The position numbers and the translations under genes were made by a program. From Alphaproteobacteria bacterium (GTDB lineage: Bacteria > Pseudomonadota > Alphaproteobacteria > Rhodobacterales > Rhodobacteraceae), in NCBI GenBank assembly GCA_030425395.1, contig JAUIAS010000032.1, positions 1 to 35,820 on the forward strand: a stretch of DNA of 35,820 nucleotides. The letters run 5' to 3'. The notes under the pieces are model-generated. The model saw only the letters and a list, made by a program, of their open reading frames with translations, did not search any database and was not told where the DNA came from. Shown in pieces: positions 15,210 to 25,602 of this stretch. Numbering within the stretch: position 1 is the stretch's first letter; each line of letters starts with the position of its first letter.

Positions 15210-16451
15210 ATGCCCGTCATGCGCCGGCCTGCTCCCATGGGTCAAACCGAATTCATCGCCCTGATTGCGATGATGTTTGCCACGATCGCGTTCTCGATGG
15301 ATGCGATGTTGCCGGCTTTGCCCGAGATCGGCGTAGAACTCACACCCGATCTGCCCAATCGGGCGCAATTGATCCTCACCTCTTTCGTTCTGGGGATCGG
15401 TCTGGGAACCTTTGTGACCGGGCCGATTTCCGATGCGCTGGGGCGCAAACGGGTGATCGTGGGAGGGGCAGCGATCTATATCGCAGCGTCGGGCGTGGCG
15501 TGGGCGTCTTCCTCGCTCGAGGTGGTTCTGGCCGCGCGCGTGGTTCAGGGGTTGGGAGCCGCCTTTCCCCGGATCGTGTCGCTGGCGGTTGTGCGCGATC
15601 TGTATTCGGGCCGTGAAATGGCGCGCATCGTCTCCATCGCGATGATCATCTTTACCATATTCCCGGCGTTCGCACCCTTGATGGGCGAAGGCATCATCGC
15701 GCTGAGCAACTGGCGCGGCATCTTTCTGGCCTTTGTGCTGTTTTCGATCATTTCGGTGGGGTGGATGCATTTGCGCCTGCCGGAATCCCTGCCGGTGGAA
15801 AAGCGCCGCCCGATCCGGCCCCGCCTGCTGCATCAAGCCGTAAAGGAAGTGCTTGGCAATCCCATCGTGCGAATGTCCATCGCGGTTCAGACGTTGTGTC
15901 TTGGGACGTTGTTTACCATGCTGTCGATGGTGCAGCCGGTCTACGACAGTGTATTTGATCGCGGTGACAGCTTTGCCAACTGGTTCGCGATCGTGGCGCT
16001 GTTCTCTGGTTCGGCCAGTCTGCTGAACGCGGCGTTGGTGGTGCGCGTCGGAATGCGCAGGATGATAACGTGGTCACTGGCCGCTCAGGTGATGCTGAGC
16101 GGGGTCATGATCGCGACATTGGCCGTGGGTATGCCACCTGACACCGGGTTCTACCTGTTTGTCGTGTGGCAAAGCACCGTGTTCTTCATGGCTGGCACAA
16201 CGCTGGGCAATCTGAATGCCCTTGCGATGGAACCGATGGGCCATATCGCAGGCACCGCGGCCTCTACCATCAGCAGCATTTCGACCGTATGCGCCGCCGC
16301 CATTGCCGCGCCCATCGGGTTGACCTTTGACGGATCGCTGTGGCCGCTGACCATCGGAATTTTCGGGCTGTGCTTTATCGGCTTGTTGCTTATGCTGATG
16401 ATGGGTCGCAGAGAGGACGGGATCACCCCGCCGCAAAACCCCGGCCCCTGA
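15210..16451 (+). CDS. MFS exporter, Bcr/CflA type
   Basis: This 413-residue protein has about 12 hydrophobic helices and MFS motif A after TM2 (GPISDALGRKRVIVGG). The conserved D-x-x-L-P-A-L-P pattern at the end of TM1 (SMDAMLPALPEIG) is the mark of the Bcr/CflA drug-resistance family of 12-TM H+ antiporters. It would pump a small molecule out across the inner membrane; the substrate is not predictable. It starts about 100 bp after the channel gene and is followed 14 bp later by the TPR gene. Confidence 0.9.
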   Translation: MPVMRRPAPMGQTEFIALIAMMFATIAFSMDAMLPALPEIGVELTPDLPNRAQLILTSFVLGIGLGTFVTGPISDALGRKRVIVGGAAIYIAASGVAWASSSLEVVLAARVVQGLGAAFPRIVSLAVVRDLYSGREMARIVSIAMIIFTIFPAFAPLMGEGIIALSNWRGIFLAFVLFSIISVGWMHLRLPESLPVEKRRPIRPRLLHQAVKEVLGNPIVRMSIAVQTLCLGTLFTMLSMVQPVYDSVFDRGDSFANWFAIVALFSGSASLLNAALVVRVGMRRMITWSLAAQVMLSGVMIATLAVGMPPDTGFYLFVVWQSTVFFMAGTTLGNLNALAMEPMGHIAGTAASTISSISTVCAAAIAAPIGLTFDGSLWPLTIGIFGLCFIGLLLMLMMGRREDGITPPQNPGP

Positions 16452-16465
16452 TCGGAGGCCCTGCC

Positions 16466-18133
16466 GTGCAGACAGACGATTACCCCTATGATCTGGGCAC
16501 GCATAGCTGTCCGGTCAGCACCGCGAACCCGTCGGCGCAACGCTGGTTCGACCGGGGCCTGATCTGGACCTATGGGTTCAACCACGAAGAAGCCGTCGTC
16601 TGTTTTCGCCGCGCGCTGGACCACGACCCGGATTGCGCGATGGCATGGTGGGGCATCGCCTATGCGTCAGGACCGAACTATAACATGCCGTGGGAGCTAT
16701 ATGACGATGCAGGCCGCGCCGAGGCGCTGGCCACAGCCTATGATGCCGCGCAAGAGGCGTTGGCACGCCGCGACGGGCTGAGCGCCGCCGAAACCGTTCT
16801 GATCAACGCGCTGGCCGCGCGCTATCCTCAGCGCGACCTTGCGTCGGATATGAACCGCTGGGACCACGACTTTGCCGATGCCATGCGCGCGGGTCTTGCC
16901 GCCTGCCCGGATCACCCGGACCTCAGATCGGTTTTCGTGGAATCCCTGCTCGACCTGACACCCTGGCAAATGTGGGATCTGAAAACGGGCCAGCCCGCCG
17001 ACGGCGCGGCCACGCGGGAGGCGCAGGACGCGCTGGAAGATGCCTTTGCCAACGATCCTCGTGCGATGCGGCACCCCGGTCTGCTGCATCTCTATGTCCA
17101 CCTCATGGAAATGTCGCCCACCCCGGAACGCGCCCTGCCACAGGCCGATGTCCTGCGCACGCTGGTGCCGGATGCGGGCCATCTGGTGCATATGCCGACC
17201 CATATCGACGTGCTGTGCGGCGATTACTACAACGTGGTTCTGTGGAACCAGAAGGCGGTCGAGGCCGATCTGAAATATTACGCCCGCGAAGGCGCGTTCA
17301 ACATCTATTCAGGCTACCGCCAGCACAACTATCATTTCGTGATCTACGGAGCGCTGTTCCTGGGACAGCTCGCCCCGGCGCGCGCCGCGCTGGAGGGGCT
17401 GCGCGAGACCACACCCGAAAAACTGCTGCGCATAACCTCACCGCCAATGGCCGACTATTTTGAAAGCTTCATGGCGATGGAACCGCATCTGCTGGTGCGC
17501 TTTGGCCTGTGGCAGGAGGCGATCGCGCTGCCCCTGCCCGATGACCCGGAGCTCTATTGCACGTTGACCGCCTTTACCCGCTATGCCCGTGCGCTTGGAC
17601 ACGCGGCCACTGGCGACGTGCCCGCCGCGCTGGAGGAAGAACGCGCCTTTATCGCCGCCTGCCAGCGCGTGCCCGAAACGCGGCTGATGCACAACAACCG
17701 GGTGGTGGACCTGCTGGCGATTGCCGCCGAAATGCTGCGCGGCGAGGTCCTCTATAGAACCGGCGACTACGAGGCCGCGTTTGCGCACCTGCGCCGCTCG
17801 GTTATGCTGGACGACACTCTGCCCTATGACGAACCATGGGGCTGGATGCAGCCCGCGCGCCACGCGCTTGGGGCCCTTTTGTTCGAACAAGGGCGCACGC
17901 AAGAGGCCGAAGCCGTCTACCGCGCGGATCTCGGGCTTGGCGGTGATCTGCCGCGCGCCTGCGTGCACCCCGACAATGTCTGGAGCCTCAAGGGCCTGCA
18001 CGATTGTCTCAAGGCGCGCGGGGAAACAGCGGAAATCATTCAGGTGCGCCAAAAACTGGACCATGCCCTGGCCCGTGCGGACAGACGCGTGGCCGCGTCA
18101 TGCTTTTGCGCTCAGGCCGCGATGGGCGGCTGA
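16466..18133 (+). CDS. TPR-repeat protein of unknown function
   Basis: This 555-residue soluble protein has no signal peptide. The GTG start at 16466 has CGGAGG upstream and gives VQTDDYPYDLG. The N-terminal half shows TPR-like helices (RWFDRGLIWTYGFNHEEAV, DHDPDCAMAWWGIAYA) and the C-terminal half more (RTGDYEAAFAHLRRSV, LFEQGRTQEAEAVYR). In the middle is a conserved histidine-bearing segment (LVHMPTHIDVLCGDY, then YRQHNYHFVIYG), found in this form in some bacterial TPR proteins of unknown role. The histidines might bind a metal. I cannot name a function. It is last in the run from the CoA ligase. Confidence 0.82.
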   Translation: MQTDDYPYDLGTHSCPVSTANPSAQRWFDRGLIWTYGFNHEEAVVCFRRALDHDPDCAMAWWGIAYASGPNYNMPWELYDDAGRAEALATAYDAAQEALARRDGLSAAETVLINALAARYPQRDLASDMNRWDHDFADAMRAGLAACPDHPDLRSVFVESLLDLTPWQMWDLKTGQPADGAATREAQDALEDAFANDPRAMRHPGLLHLYVHLMEMSPTPERALPQADVLRTLVPDAGHLVHMPTHIDVLCGDYYNVVLWNQKAVEADLKYYAREGAFNIYSGYRQHNYHFVIYGALFLGQLAPARAALEGLRETTPEKLLRITSPPMADYFESFMAMEPHLLVRFGLWQEAIALPLPDDPELYCTLTAFTRYARALGHAATGDVPAALEEERAFIAACQRVPETRLMHNNRVVDLLAIAAEMLRGEVLYRTGDYEAAFAHLRRSVMLDDTLPYDEPWGWMQPARHALGALLFEQGRTQEAEAVYRADLGLGGDLPRACVHPDNVWSLKGLHDCLKARGETAEIIQVRQKLDHALARADRRVAASCFCAQAAMGG

Positions 18134-18170
18134 AGCAACGGCGCCGCGCGATGCGCGGCATTCCTTGTTG

Positions 18171-18227
18171 TTTGCGCCGTGCTGCGCACGTCGGGTTTAT
18201 ACGTTTTGCGCCGTGCTGCGCACGTCG
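18171..18227. repeat. Tandem 23-bp repeat downstream of the TPR gene
   Basis: An identical 23-bp sequence (starting TTTGCGCCGTGCTGCGCACG) occurs at 18171-18193 and 18205-18227, a 34-bp period. Each unit contains the inverted GTGC/GCAC, so each may form a small hairpin. It directly precedes repeat copy 6. Confidence 0.75.
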
Positions 18228-18230
18228 CGG

Positions 18231-18268
18231 GGCGCCTCCGGCGGGGGTATTTGAAACGAGAAAGACGC
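18231..18268 (+). repeat. Intergenic hairpin element, copy 6
   Basis: GGCGCCTCCGGCGGGGGTAT is followed by TTGAAACGAGAAAGACG. It shares its tail with copy 1 and lies between the convergent TPR and mfd genes. Confidence 0.65.
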
Positions 18269-18341
18269 CACACAGCTTGCCCTGTCCCCGGTGCACGATA
18301 TTCCGGCACGGCGCGCGCGTGGGTCCGCGCCCTCTCTTATC

Positions 18342-21300
18342 TCAACTGCGGGCTTTTTCGGCGAGATCGCGGGCGATGGCGAAGGCCCCCTTGATCTTGT
18401 CCGCGTCGCTTTTCCAGTCCCGGCGCACCACGATCTTGTTGTCGCGGATCTTGGCAAGTCCCTTCTGAGCCTGCACGAATTCAACAAGGCCCTTCGGGCT
18501 GGCAAACTTGTCGTTGTGGAACTGGATCGTAGCGCCCTTGGGACCGCCGTCGAGTTTCGCGATGCCTGCGCGTTTGCACATGGCCTTGATCCGCACCACC
18601 AGCAGCAGGGTGTTGACCTCGCGCGGCAACGGGCCGAACCGGTCGATCAGTTCTGCGGCGAAACCTTCGAGCTCCACCTTGGTCGTCAATCCCGACAAGC
18701 GGCGATAGAGGCCAAGCCGCACGTCGAGGTCAGGCACATAGGTATCCGGGATCAGAACCGGCACGCCAAGATTGATTTGGGGAGCCCATTGATCATCGGC
18801 CTCGCTCAGCCCCTCCATTTCGCCGGACCTGATCTTGGCGATCGCCTCTTCCAGCATGGATTGGTAGAGTTCATAGCCCACATCCCGCATCTGGCCGGAT
18901 TGTTCTTCGCCAAGAAGATTGCCCGCGCCGCGAATGTCGAGGTCCTGGCTGGCCAGCGTGAAGCCCGCCCCCAGCGTATCGAGCGATCCCAGAACGCGCA
19001 GCCGCTTTTCTGCCGCCGGGGTGAGTTTGGCGCGGGGTTTGGTGGTCAGATAGGCATAGGCGCGGGTCTTGGACCGGCCCACGCGACCCCTGATCTGATA
19101 GAGCTGCGACAGGCCGAACATATCGGCCCGGTGCACGATCATGGTGTTGGCGGTGGGGATATCGAGGCCGGATTCCACGATCGTCGTGGCCAGCAGGACA
19201 TCGAATTTGCCGTCATAAAACGCATTCATCCGATCATCGAGTTCCCCAGCGGCAAGCTGGCCGTGGGCCGTGATCACGCTGACCTCGGGCACGTGTTCGC
19301 GCAGGAATTCCTCGATCTCGGGCAGGTCTGATACACGCGGCACCACATAGAAGCTTTGTCCGCCCCTGTAATGTTCGCGCAGCAGCGCCTCGCGGATGGT
19401 GACCGCGTCAAAGCTGCTGACGTAGGTGCGTATGGCCAGCCGGTCCACCGGCGGCGTGCCGATGATCGACAGATCCCGCACCCCCGACAGCGACAATTGC
19501 AGCGTGCGCGGGATCGGCGTTGCGGTCAGGGTCAGCACGTGGATATCGCTGCGCAACTGTTTGAGCCGCTCCTTGTGGGCCACGCCGAAATGTTGCTCTT
19601 CGTCGATGATCAGCAGGCCAAGGTTCTGAAACCGCACGCCCTTGGCCAAGAGCGCATGGGTGCCGATCACGATATCCACGGTGCCGCGCGCCATGCCGTC
19701 ACGGGTGGCGGCGGCGTCCTTGGCCGACACAAAGCGGCTGAGTTGGCGCACCTCGAGCGGGAAACCCCGGAACCGGTCGCGGAAAGACGCGAAGTGTTGC
19801 CGCGCCAGAAGCGTGGTGGGGGCGATCACGGCGACCTGCACACCGGACATCGCCGCGATGAAGGCCGCGCGCATCGCGACTTCGGTCTTGCCAAAGCCCA
19901 CGTCGCCACAAATCAGACGGTCCATCGGGGTGCCACTGTCAAGATCGCCTGTCACGTCGGAGATCGCGCGCAACTGATCGTCGGTTTCCTCATAGGGAAA
20001 ACGGGCGCAGAATTCTTCCCAGGCATGGGGCGGCGGATCGAGCACAGGTGCCCTCCGCAACGCCCGTTCCGCGGCCACGCGGATCAGCTTGTCGGCCATC
20101 TCGCGGATGCGTTCCTTGAGACGGGCCTTCTTGGCCTGCCACGCGCCACCGCCGAGCCGGTCCAGCAGGCCTTCTTCGTGGCCGTATTTCGACAGCAGTT
20201 CGATGTTTTCGACCGGCAGATACAGCCGCGCGCCTTCGGCATATTCCAGCGAAAGACATTCATGCGCGGCCCCGGCCGCGGTGATCACTTCCATGCCCTG
20301 ATAGCGCCCGATGCCGTGATCGACATGAACCACCAGATCACCGGGGCTCAGCGATTGGGTTTCGGTCAGGAAATTCTCGGCCTTGCGCCGTCGGGCGGGG
20401 GATCGGATCAGCCGGTCGCCCAGAACGTCCTGTTCGGAAATCACCGTTATGTCGGGGGCTTGGAACCCATGTTCCAGCGCCCAGACCGCAAGGTGCAACC
20501 CGCGTTTGCCCAACCCTGTGCCGTTGTCGATCAGGATGGTTTCGGCAAGGCCTTCGTCTTCGATCAACCCGGCAAGCCGTTCGCGCGCGCCTGCCGAATA
20601 CGAAGCAATCAGAACCGGGCCTTCGGTCAGCTTGGTGCGCACGTGATCGGCCAGCGCCGCGAACAGGCTGATGTGTTCTTGCTGACGTTCGGGCGAAAAG
20701 TTTCGGCCGATACGCCCGCCTGCGTCGATCACACCGGGGCCGGAGGCCTGCGCCAACGGATGAAAGCTCAACACCCGACGCCCGGCAATCGCCGCGTCCC
20801 AGCCCGTATCATCCAGATACAGGAGACCGGGCGGGGCCGGCTTGTAAACGCTGTCCAGCCGGGCCTTCTGATCCATCGCGATCTTGCGGGTTTCGTATTG
20901 GTCCGCGATGCTTTCCCACCGGGCCAAACGCGCGGCATCACATTGATGATCCAAACAAATCGTGGCCTCGGGCAGATAATCGAACAGCGTCTCGAGCCGG
21001 TCATGAAAGAACGGCAGCCAGTGTTCCATACCCTGATGTTTGCGCCCTGCCGACACCGCCTCATAGAGTGGATCGTCCAGCCCTGCCGCTCCGAATTCGA
21101 TGCGGTAATTCTGCCTGAAGCGGGTGGTGGCCGCCTCGTCGAGGATAATCTCGGACACCGGGGCAAGCTCAATCCGGTCAAGGGTTTCGGTGGTCCGCTG
21201 GGTAGCGGGATCAAACCTGCGAACCCCGTCGAGCACATCCCCAAACAGATCGAGCCGCACCGGCCCCCCGTCTCCGGGCGGGAAAACGTCGATGATTCCG

Positions 21301-21776
21301 CCGCGAATGGCGTAATCGCCCGGTTCCATCACTGTCGAGGTCTGGGAAAACCCCATGCGCACCAGAAAATCGCGCAGGCCGGCTTCGTTGATCCGCTGGC
21401 CCACTTGCGCGGAAAATGCCGATCCGCGCAGCACCTCGCGCGCCGGAACCCGTTGGGTCGCAGCGTTCAGCGTGGTCAGCAGAACAAATGGCCCTGACAA
21501 CCCCTGCACCAGCGTGGCGAGCGCCGCCATCCGCGCCGAAGAAATATCCGCATTCGGCGAAATCCGGTCATAGGGCAGGCAATCCCAGGCCGGAAACCGC
21601 AGCACCGCCGCGTCGGGCGCGAAAAAGCGCACCGCCGCCTCCATCGCGGCCATGCCCTTGTCATCGCGTGCGACGTGAACAACTGGCGTGCCCCTGTCGC
21701 GCATTTCCTTGAGGACAAGACGGGCGTCAAAGCCCTCCGGGGCACCGCCGACGGTGATATGCTGATCGTATGTCAT
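18342..21776 (-). CDS. mfd: Transcription-repair coupling factor Mfd
   Basis: This 1144-residue protein is Mfd, the ATP-driven translocase that removes RNA polymerase stalled at DNA lesions and recruits UvrA. An N-terminal UvrB-homology region is followed by the RNA polymerase-interacting domain (about 475-545, [17 protein letters not shown]), then the translocase: Walker [10 protein letters not shown] (624-632), Walker B DEEQ (725-728), and SAT-like [10 protein letters not shown]-terminal TRCF domain ends the chain. The ATG at 21776 ([11 protein letters not shown]) is the likeliest start because the longer frame uses a TTG with no obvious ribosome binding site. It is 33 bp downstream of a small membrane protein gene on the same strand. 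Confidence 0.97.
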   Translation of the reverse strand: MTYDQHITVGGAPEGFDARLVLKEMRDRGTPVVHVARDDKGMAAMEAAVRFFAPDAAVLRFPAWDCLPYDRISPNADISSARMAALATLVQGLSGPFVLLTTLNAATQRVPAREVLRGSAFSAQVGQRINEAGLRDFLVRMGFSQTSTVMEPGDYAIRGGIIDVFPPGDGGPVRLDLFGDVLDGVRRFDPATQRTTETLDRIELAPVSEIILDEAATTRFRQNYRIEFGAAGLDDPLYEAVSAGRKHQGMEHWLPFFHDRLETLFDYLPEATICLDHQCDAARLARWESIADQYETRKIAMDQKARLDSVYKPAPPGLLYLDDTGWDAAIAGRRVLSFHPLAQASGPGVIDAGGRIGRNFSPERQQEHISLFAALADHVRTKLTEGPVLIASYSAGARERLAGLIEDEGLAETILIDNGTGLGKRGLHLAVWALEHGFQAPDITVISEQDVLGDRLIRSPARRRKAENFLTETQSLSPGDLVVHVDHGIGRYQGMEVITAAGAAHECLSLEYAEGARLYLPVENIELLSKYGHEEGLLDRLGGGAWQAKKARLKERIREMADKLIRVAAERALRRAPVLDPPPHAWEEFCARFPYEETDDQLRAISDVTGDLDSGTPMDRLICGDVGFGKTEVAMRAAFIAAMSGVQVAVIAPTTLLARQHFASFRDRFRGFPLEVRQLSRFVSAKDAAATRDGMARGTVDIVIGTHALLAKGVRFQNLGLLIIDEEQHFGVAHKERLKQLRSDIHVLTLTATPIPRTLQLSLSGVRDLSIIGTPPVDRLAIRTYVSSFDAVTIREALLREHYRGGQSFYVVPRVSDLPEIEEFLREHVPEVSVITAHGQLAAGELDDRMNAFYDGKFDVLLATTIVESGLDIPTANTMIVHRADMFGLSQLYQIRGRVGRSKTRAYAYLTTKPRAKLTPAAEKRLRVLGSLDTLGAGFTLASQDLDIRGAGNLLGEEQSGQMRDVGYELYQSMLEEAIAKIRSGEMEGLSEADDQWAPQINLGVPVLIPDTYVPDLDVRLGLYRRLSGLTTKVELEGFAAELIDRFGPLPREVNTLLLVVRIKAMCKRAGIAKLDGGPKGATIQFHNDKFASPKGLVEFVQAQKGLAKIRDNKIVVRRDWKSDADKIKGAFAIARDLAEKARS

Positions 21777-21809
21777 AGGCTTCGGGAATTGTCCCTTTCG
21801 CGGCAAAGG

Positions 21810-23451
<1,642 letters not shown>

Positions 23452-23471
23452 AAGGCCCAAAAGGCGGTTTC

Positions 23472-23488
23472 CCGCGCGCCGCGCGCGG
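23472..23488 (+). terminator. GC hairpin after hemB
   Basis: CCGCGCG-CCG-CGCGCGG is a perfect 7-bp stem starting 20 bp after the hemB stop, without a T-run. It is a candidate 3' end signal only. Confidence 0.4.
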
Positions 23489-23494
23489 CAACGC

Positions 23495-23523
23495 GTGACA
23501 GTATCCCGAAAGACGCGTATATT
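23495..23523 (+). promoter_or_regulatory. Promoter candidate for the SYLF lipoprotein gene
   Basis: GTGACA (23495-23500) and TATATT (23518-23523) are spaced 17 bp, a close sigma70 match. It predicts a leader of about 85 bases. Confidence 0.6.
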
Positions 23524-23532
23524 CTGCGCCAA

Positions 23533-23554
23533 GCGCCCCGAAAAACAGGGGCGC
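23533..23554 (+). promoter_or_regulatory. 5'-leader hairpin
   Basis: GCGCCCC-GAAAAACA-GGGGCGC is a perfect 7-bp stem near the predicted transcript 5' end. It may stabilise the mRNA. Confidence 0.4.
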
Positions 23555-23615
23555 GTCGCAACAACGTATCGGGCCATTGGGGATCCGGTCGCTTTACAGG
23601 CAGTTGAACAGGCGA

Positions 23616-24209
23616 ATGACAATGAGCACCACGACTTCACCGCGCATGCCACGGGGCATGTCCCGGCGCAGCTTTACCCTCATGGCGCTGGCTGGCGCGG
23701 GCATGACCGCCGCGTGCGGCAATGGCATCGGCAGCCGCGGACCTGCCACCATCGACGCCCGCGTGGACGCGACGCTGGAGGAAATGTATCGCAGCTTTCC
23801 CAACACAGTAACGCTGGCCGAAAAGGCTGACGGCATCCTCGTGATGCCGCTGGTCACCGAAGCCGGGCTTGGCTTTGGCGGTGCCTATGGCCGCGGTGCC
23901 TTGCGCGTCGGTGGCGGAACGGTGGATTACTATTCGGTCACCAAGGCATCGGGCGGGCTGCAAATCGGGGCGCAGCAATACGCGCATGTGTTGTTCTTCA
24001 TGACCGAAGACGCGCTGTTCAGCTTCCGGTCCTCTGCGGGCTGGGCCGCTGGCGCGGATCTCGAATACGTGGTCAACACCAACGGCCAGATGCTGGCGGC
24101 GGACACCAACACAACCACGTCGCCGGTTCTGGCTGCGGTGTTCGGTCAGGCGGGCCTGCGCGTGGGGGCCACGCTGGAAGGCACCAAATACACCCGTATC
24201 ATTCCCTGA
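23616..24209 (+). CDS. SYLF-domain (YSC84-like) Tat lipoprotein
   Basis: This 197-residue protein has a twin-arginine signal (MSRRSFTLMALAGAGM) followed by a lipobox with Cys34 (MTAACGNG), so it is likely exported folded and lipid-anchored. The mature part matches the SYLF/YSC84 lipid-binding domain: ADGILVMPLVTEAGLGFGGAYGRGALRV, then GGGTVDYYSVTKASGGLQIG. The start at 23616 or the next ATG at 23622 are both possible; there is no strong ribosome binding site. Its role is not known beyond membrane-lipid association in other members. It follows hemB with its own predicted promoter. Confidence 0.85.
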   Translation: MTMSTTTSPRMPRGMSRRSFTLMALAGAGMTAACGNGIGSRGPATIDARVDATLEEMYRSFPNTVTLAEKADGILVMPLVTEAGLGFGGAYGRGALRVGGGTVDYYSVTKASGGLQIGAQQYAHVLFFMTEDALFSFRSSAGWAAGADLEYVVNTNGQMLAADTNTTTSPVLAAVFGQAGLRVGATLEGTKYTRIIP

Positions 24210-24217
24210 CCGGTGAC

Positions 24218-24283
24218 AGGGGGGCTCTGCCCCCCGACGCCTTTGGCGCCTCCCCCCGGAGTATTTTTGGCCAGAAGAAAAGG
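24218..24283 (+). repeat. Intergenic hairpin element, copy 7
   Basis: GGGGGGC-TCT-GCCCCCC (24219-24235) and a short CGCC-TTT-GGCG stem (24237-24247) are followed by CCCCCGGAGTATTTTTGGCC and AGAAGAAAAGG. It lies 9 bp after the SYLF gene stop, in an orientation that would terminate it. Confidence 0.85.
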
Positions 24284-24329
24284 CTCAGGCACTGGGCGGG
24301 GCCTGTCGCTGTGACCCGCGCCTTGGCCG

Positions 24330-24338
24330 TTTTTTTTT
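24330..24338. other. T9 homopolymer in a 177-bp gene-free stretch
   Basis: Nine T in a row stand out in this GC-rich sequence. A weak stem (GCGGG...CCCGC, 24296-24319) precedes it, so a second terminator is possible. Nothing else was recognised between 24284 and 24400. Confidence 0.4.
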
Positions 24339-24400
24339 GAAAACCCCCGTTCCGGCAACGGGCACCAGACATGCGCCGCTGACCGGTGCCGGTTTCGGGA

Positions 24401-24428
24401 TTGATGAATGCGGCAGGAAGTCTATTTT
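24401..24428 (+). promoter_or_regulatory. Promoter candidate for the DUF2244 gene
   Basis: TTGATG (24401-24406) and TATTTT (24423-24428) are 16 bp apart, about 30 bp before the start codon at 24461. Confidence 0.45.
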
Positions 24429-24460
24429 CCCCGACAGGAAGATAGATGCGGAGCGATCGC

Positions 24461-24946
24461 ATGCCATATAACTGGGTCTCAAGAGACGAAACCGCGGGTC
24501 GGGGAGAGCTTCACCTCTGGCCGCATCAGTCCCTGCCGCCCAAAGGATTTGCCGCGTTTATCGGCGGCACATTCGTTCTGTTGCTGATCCCGCTTTTCCC
24601 GCTGCTCGGCTCCGTGGTGCTGTGGGGCTTGTTGCCGTTCATGCTGGCCGCGCTGGCGGCGATCTGGGTGGCCTTGCAGCGCAGCCATCGCAATGCGCAA
24701 ATCCTGGAGGTTCTCACCCTGTCGGATGACCACGCGCGCCTTGTGCGCCGCAATCCATCCGGTGACGTGCAGGAATGGGACTGCAACCGCTATTGGGTGC
24801 GCACCGCGCTGCACGAACGCAACGGACCCGTTCCCAACTATGTCACCCTTTCGGGAAACGGTCGCGAAGTGGAAATCGGCGCGTTCCTGAGCGAGGAGGA
24901 ACGCCGGGCGCTGTTCGATCAATTGTCGCGCGCGTTCCGCCGCTAA
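24461..24946 (+). CDS. DUF2244 membrane protein
   Basis: This 161-residue protein matches DUF2244. It has an N-terminal WVSRDETAGRGELHLWPHQSL segment, two close membrane helices at about 33-72 (GGTFVLLLIPLFPLLGSVVLWG, then LLPFMLAALAAIWVAL) and a cytosolic beta-rich tail with WDCNRYWVR and the EEERRALFDQLSRAFRR end. The function is unknown; the family is often encoded near cytochrome oxidase genes in proteobacteria, but not here. The ATG at 24461 is preferred for its GGAG 7 bp upstream; an ATG 15 bp earlier is also possible. Confidence 0.85.
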   Translation: MPYNWVSRDETAGRGELHLWPHQSLPPKGFAAFIGGTFVLLLIPLFPLLGSVVLWGLLPFMLAALAAIWVALQRSHRNAQILEVLTLSDDHARLVRRNPSGDVQEWDCNRYWVRTALHERNGPVPNYVTLSGNGREVEIGAFLSEEERRALFDQLSRAFRR

Positions 24947-24949
24947 GGC

Positions 24950-25420
24950 TCAGCCCGCGCACAGACGCGATTTGACCATTGGCCCCACCGCTCCGAAATC
25001 CATCTGGCCGGTATACTGCGCCTTGAGCGCGCCCATAACCTTGCCCATGTCGCGAATCGACCCGGCACCGGTTTCAGTCACGGCAATGTCCACCGCCTTG
25101 GCGACCTCGTCCTCGGACAATTGCCGCGGCAGAAATTCCTCGATGATGGCGATTTCCGACAGTTCGCGTTCGGCAAGGTCAAGCCGCCCGCCTTCTTCGT
25201 AGGCGCGCGCGCTTTCCTGACGCTGCTTGGTCATTTTCCCAAGGATTGCCAGCACTTCGCCATCACCGACACCGCCAGCCTCGGCCGCATCCGTGCCCCG
25301 AAGCGAGATGTCCTTGTCCTTGATCGCCGCGTTGATCAGGCGCAGGGTAGACAACCGCGTTGTCGCCTTGTCCTTCATCGCCTGTTTCAGGGCCGTATTG
25401 ACCTTTTGACGCAAATCCAT
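24950..25420 (-). CDS. GatB/YqeY domain protein
   Basis: This 156-residue protein is a free-standing YqeY domain, related to the tRNA-binding tail of GatB, the amidotransferase that makes Gln-tRNA or Asn-tRNA. Typical features are MDLRQKVNTALKQAMKDKATTRLSTLR, EFLPRQLSEDEV and the C-terminal GAVGPMVKSRL. The role of the solo form is not settled; tRNA or aminoacylation-related activity is assumed. It is convergent with DUF2244 (3 bp apart) and divergent from carA. A GGTGAGAG ribosome binding site precedes the ATG. Confidence 0.92.
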   Translation of the reverse strand: MDLRQKVNTALKQAMKDKATTRLSTLRLINAAIKDKDISLRGTDAAEAGGVGDGEVLAILGKMTKQRQESARAYEEGGRLDLAERELSEIAIIEEFLPRQLSEDEVAKAVDIAVTETGAGSIRDMGKVMGALKAQYTGQMDFGAVGPMVKSRLCAG

Positions 25421-25453
25421 CTCTCACCCCATCGGTGGTTTTTGCAAAGCCCG

Positions 25454-25482
25454 ACAATAGGTGAAGAAAAAGACGGGATCAA
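25454..25482 (-). promoter_or_regulatory. Promoter candidate for the YqeY gene
   Basis: On the minus strand TTGATC (25482-25477) and TATTGT (25459-25454) are 17 bp apart, 34 bp before the start codon. Confidence 0.6.
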
Positions 25483-25493
25483 CCATATCGAAA

Positions 25494-25508
25494 AGGCGCT
25501 AAGCGCCT
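25494..25508. promoter_or_regulatory. Palindrome in the carA/yqeY divergent region
   Basis: AGGCGC-TAA-GCGCCT is a perfect inverted repeat with T-runs on both sides, located upstream of both divergent genes. It is more likely an operator than a terminator given its position. Confidence 0.4.
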
Positions 25509-25541
25509 GATTTTGTTCATTCGATCAAAATTTCATCGGGG

Positions 25542-25569
25542 TTGACGCGATCCGGCACTTCCCTTAGTG
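25542..25569 (+). promoter_or_regulatory. Promoter candidate for carA
   Basis: TTGACG (25542-25547) and a weak -10 TTAGTG (25564-25569) lie 16 bp apart, 33 bp before the ATG. Confidence 0.35.
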
Positions 25570-25602
25570 ATCCGTCGATTTAACCCCGCAGGAGCGCGCG
25601 CC

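Noticed and set aside
19356-21497. A 713-codon open frame opposite mfd
   Set aside because: High-GC shadow of mfd; its translation has no recognisable domain and a composition typical of antisense frames.
25494-25514. Terminator for carA or yqeY at the AGGCGC palindrome
   Set aside because: It lies upstream of both divergent genes, so it cannot end either transcript; kept as a possible operator.
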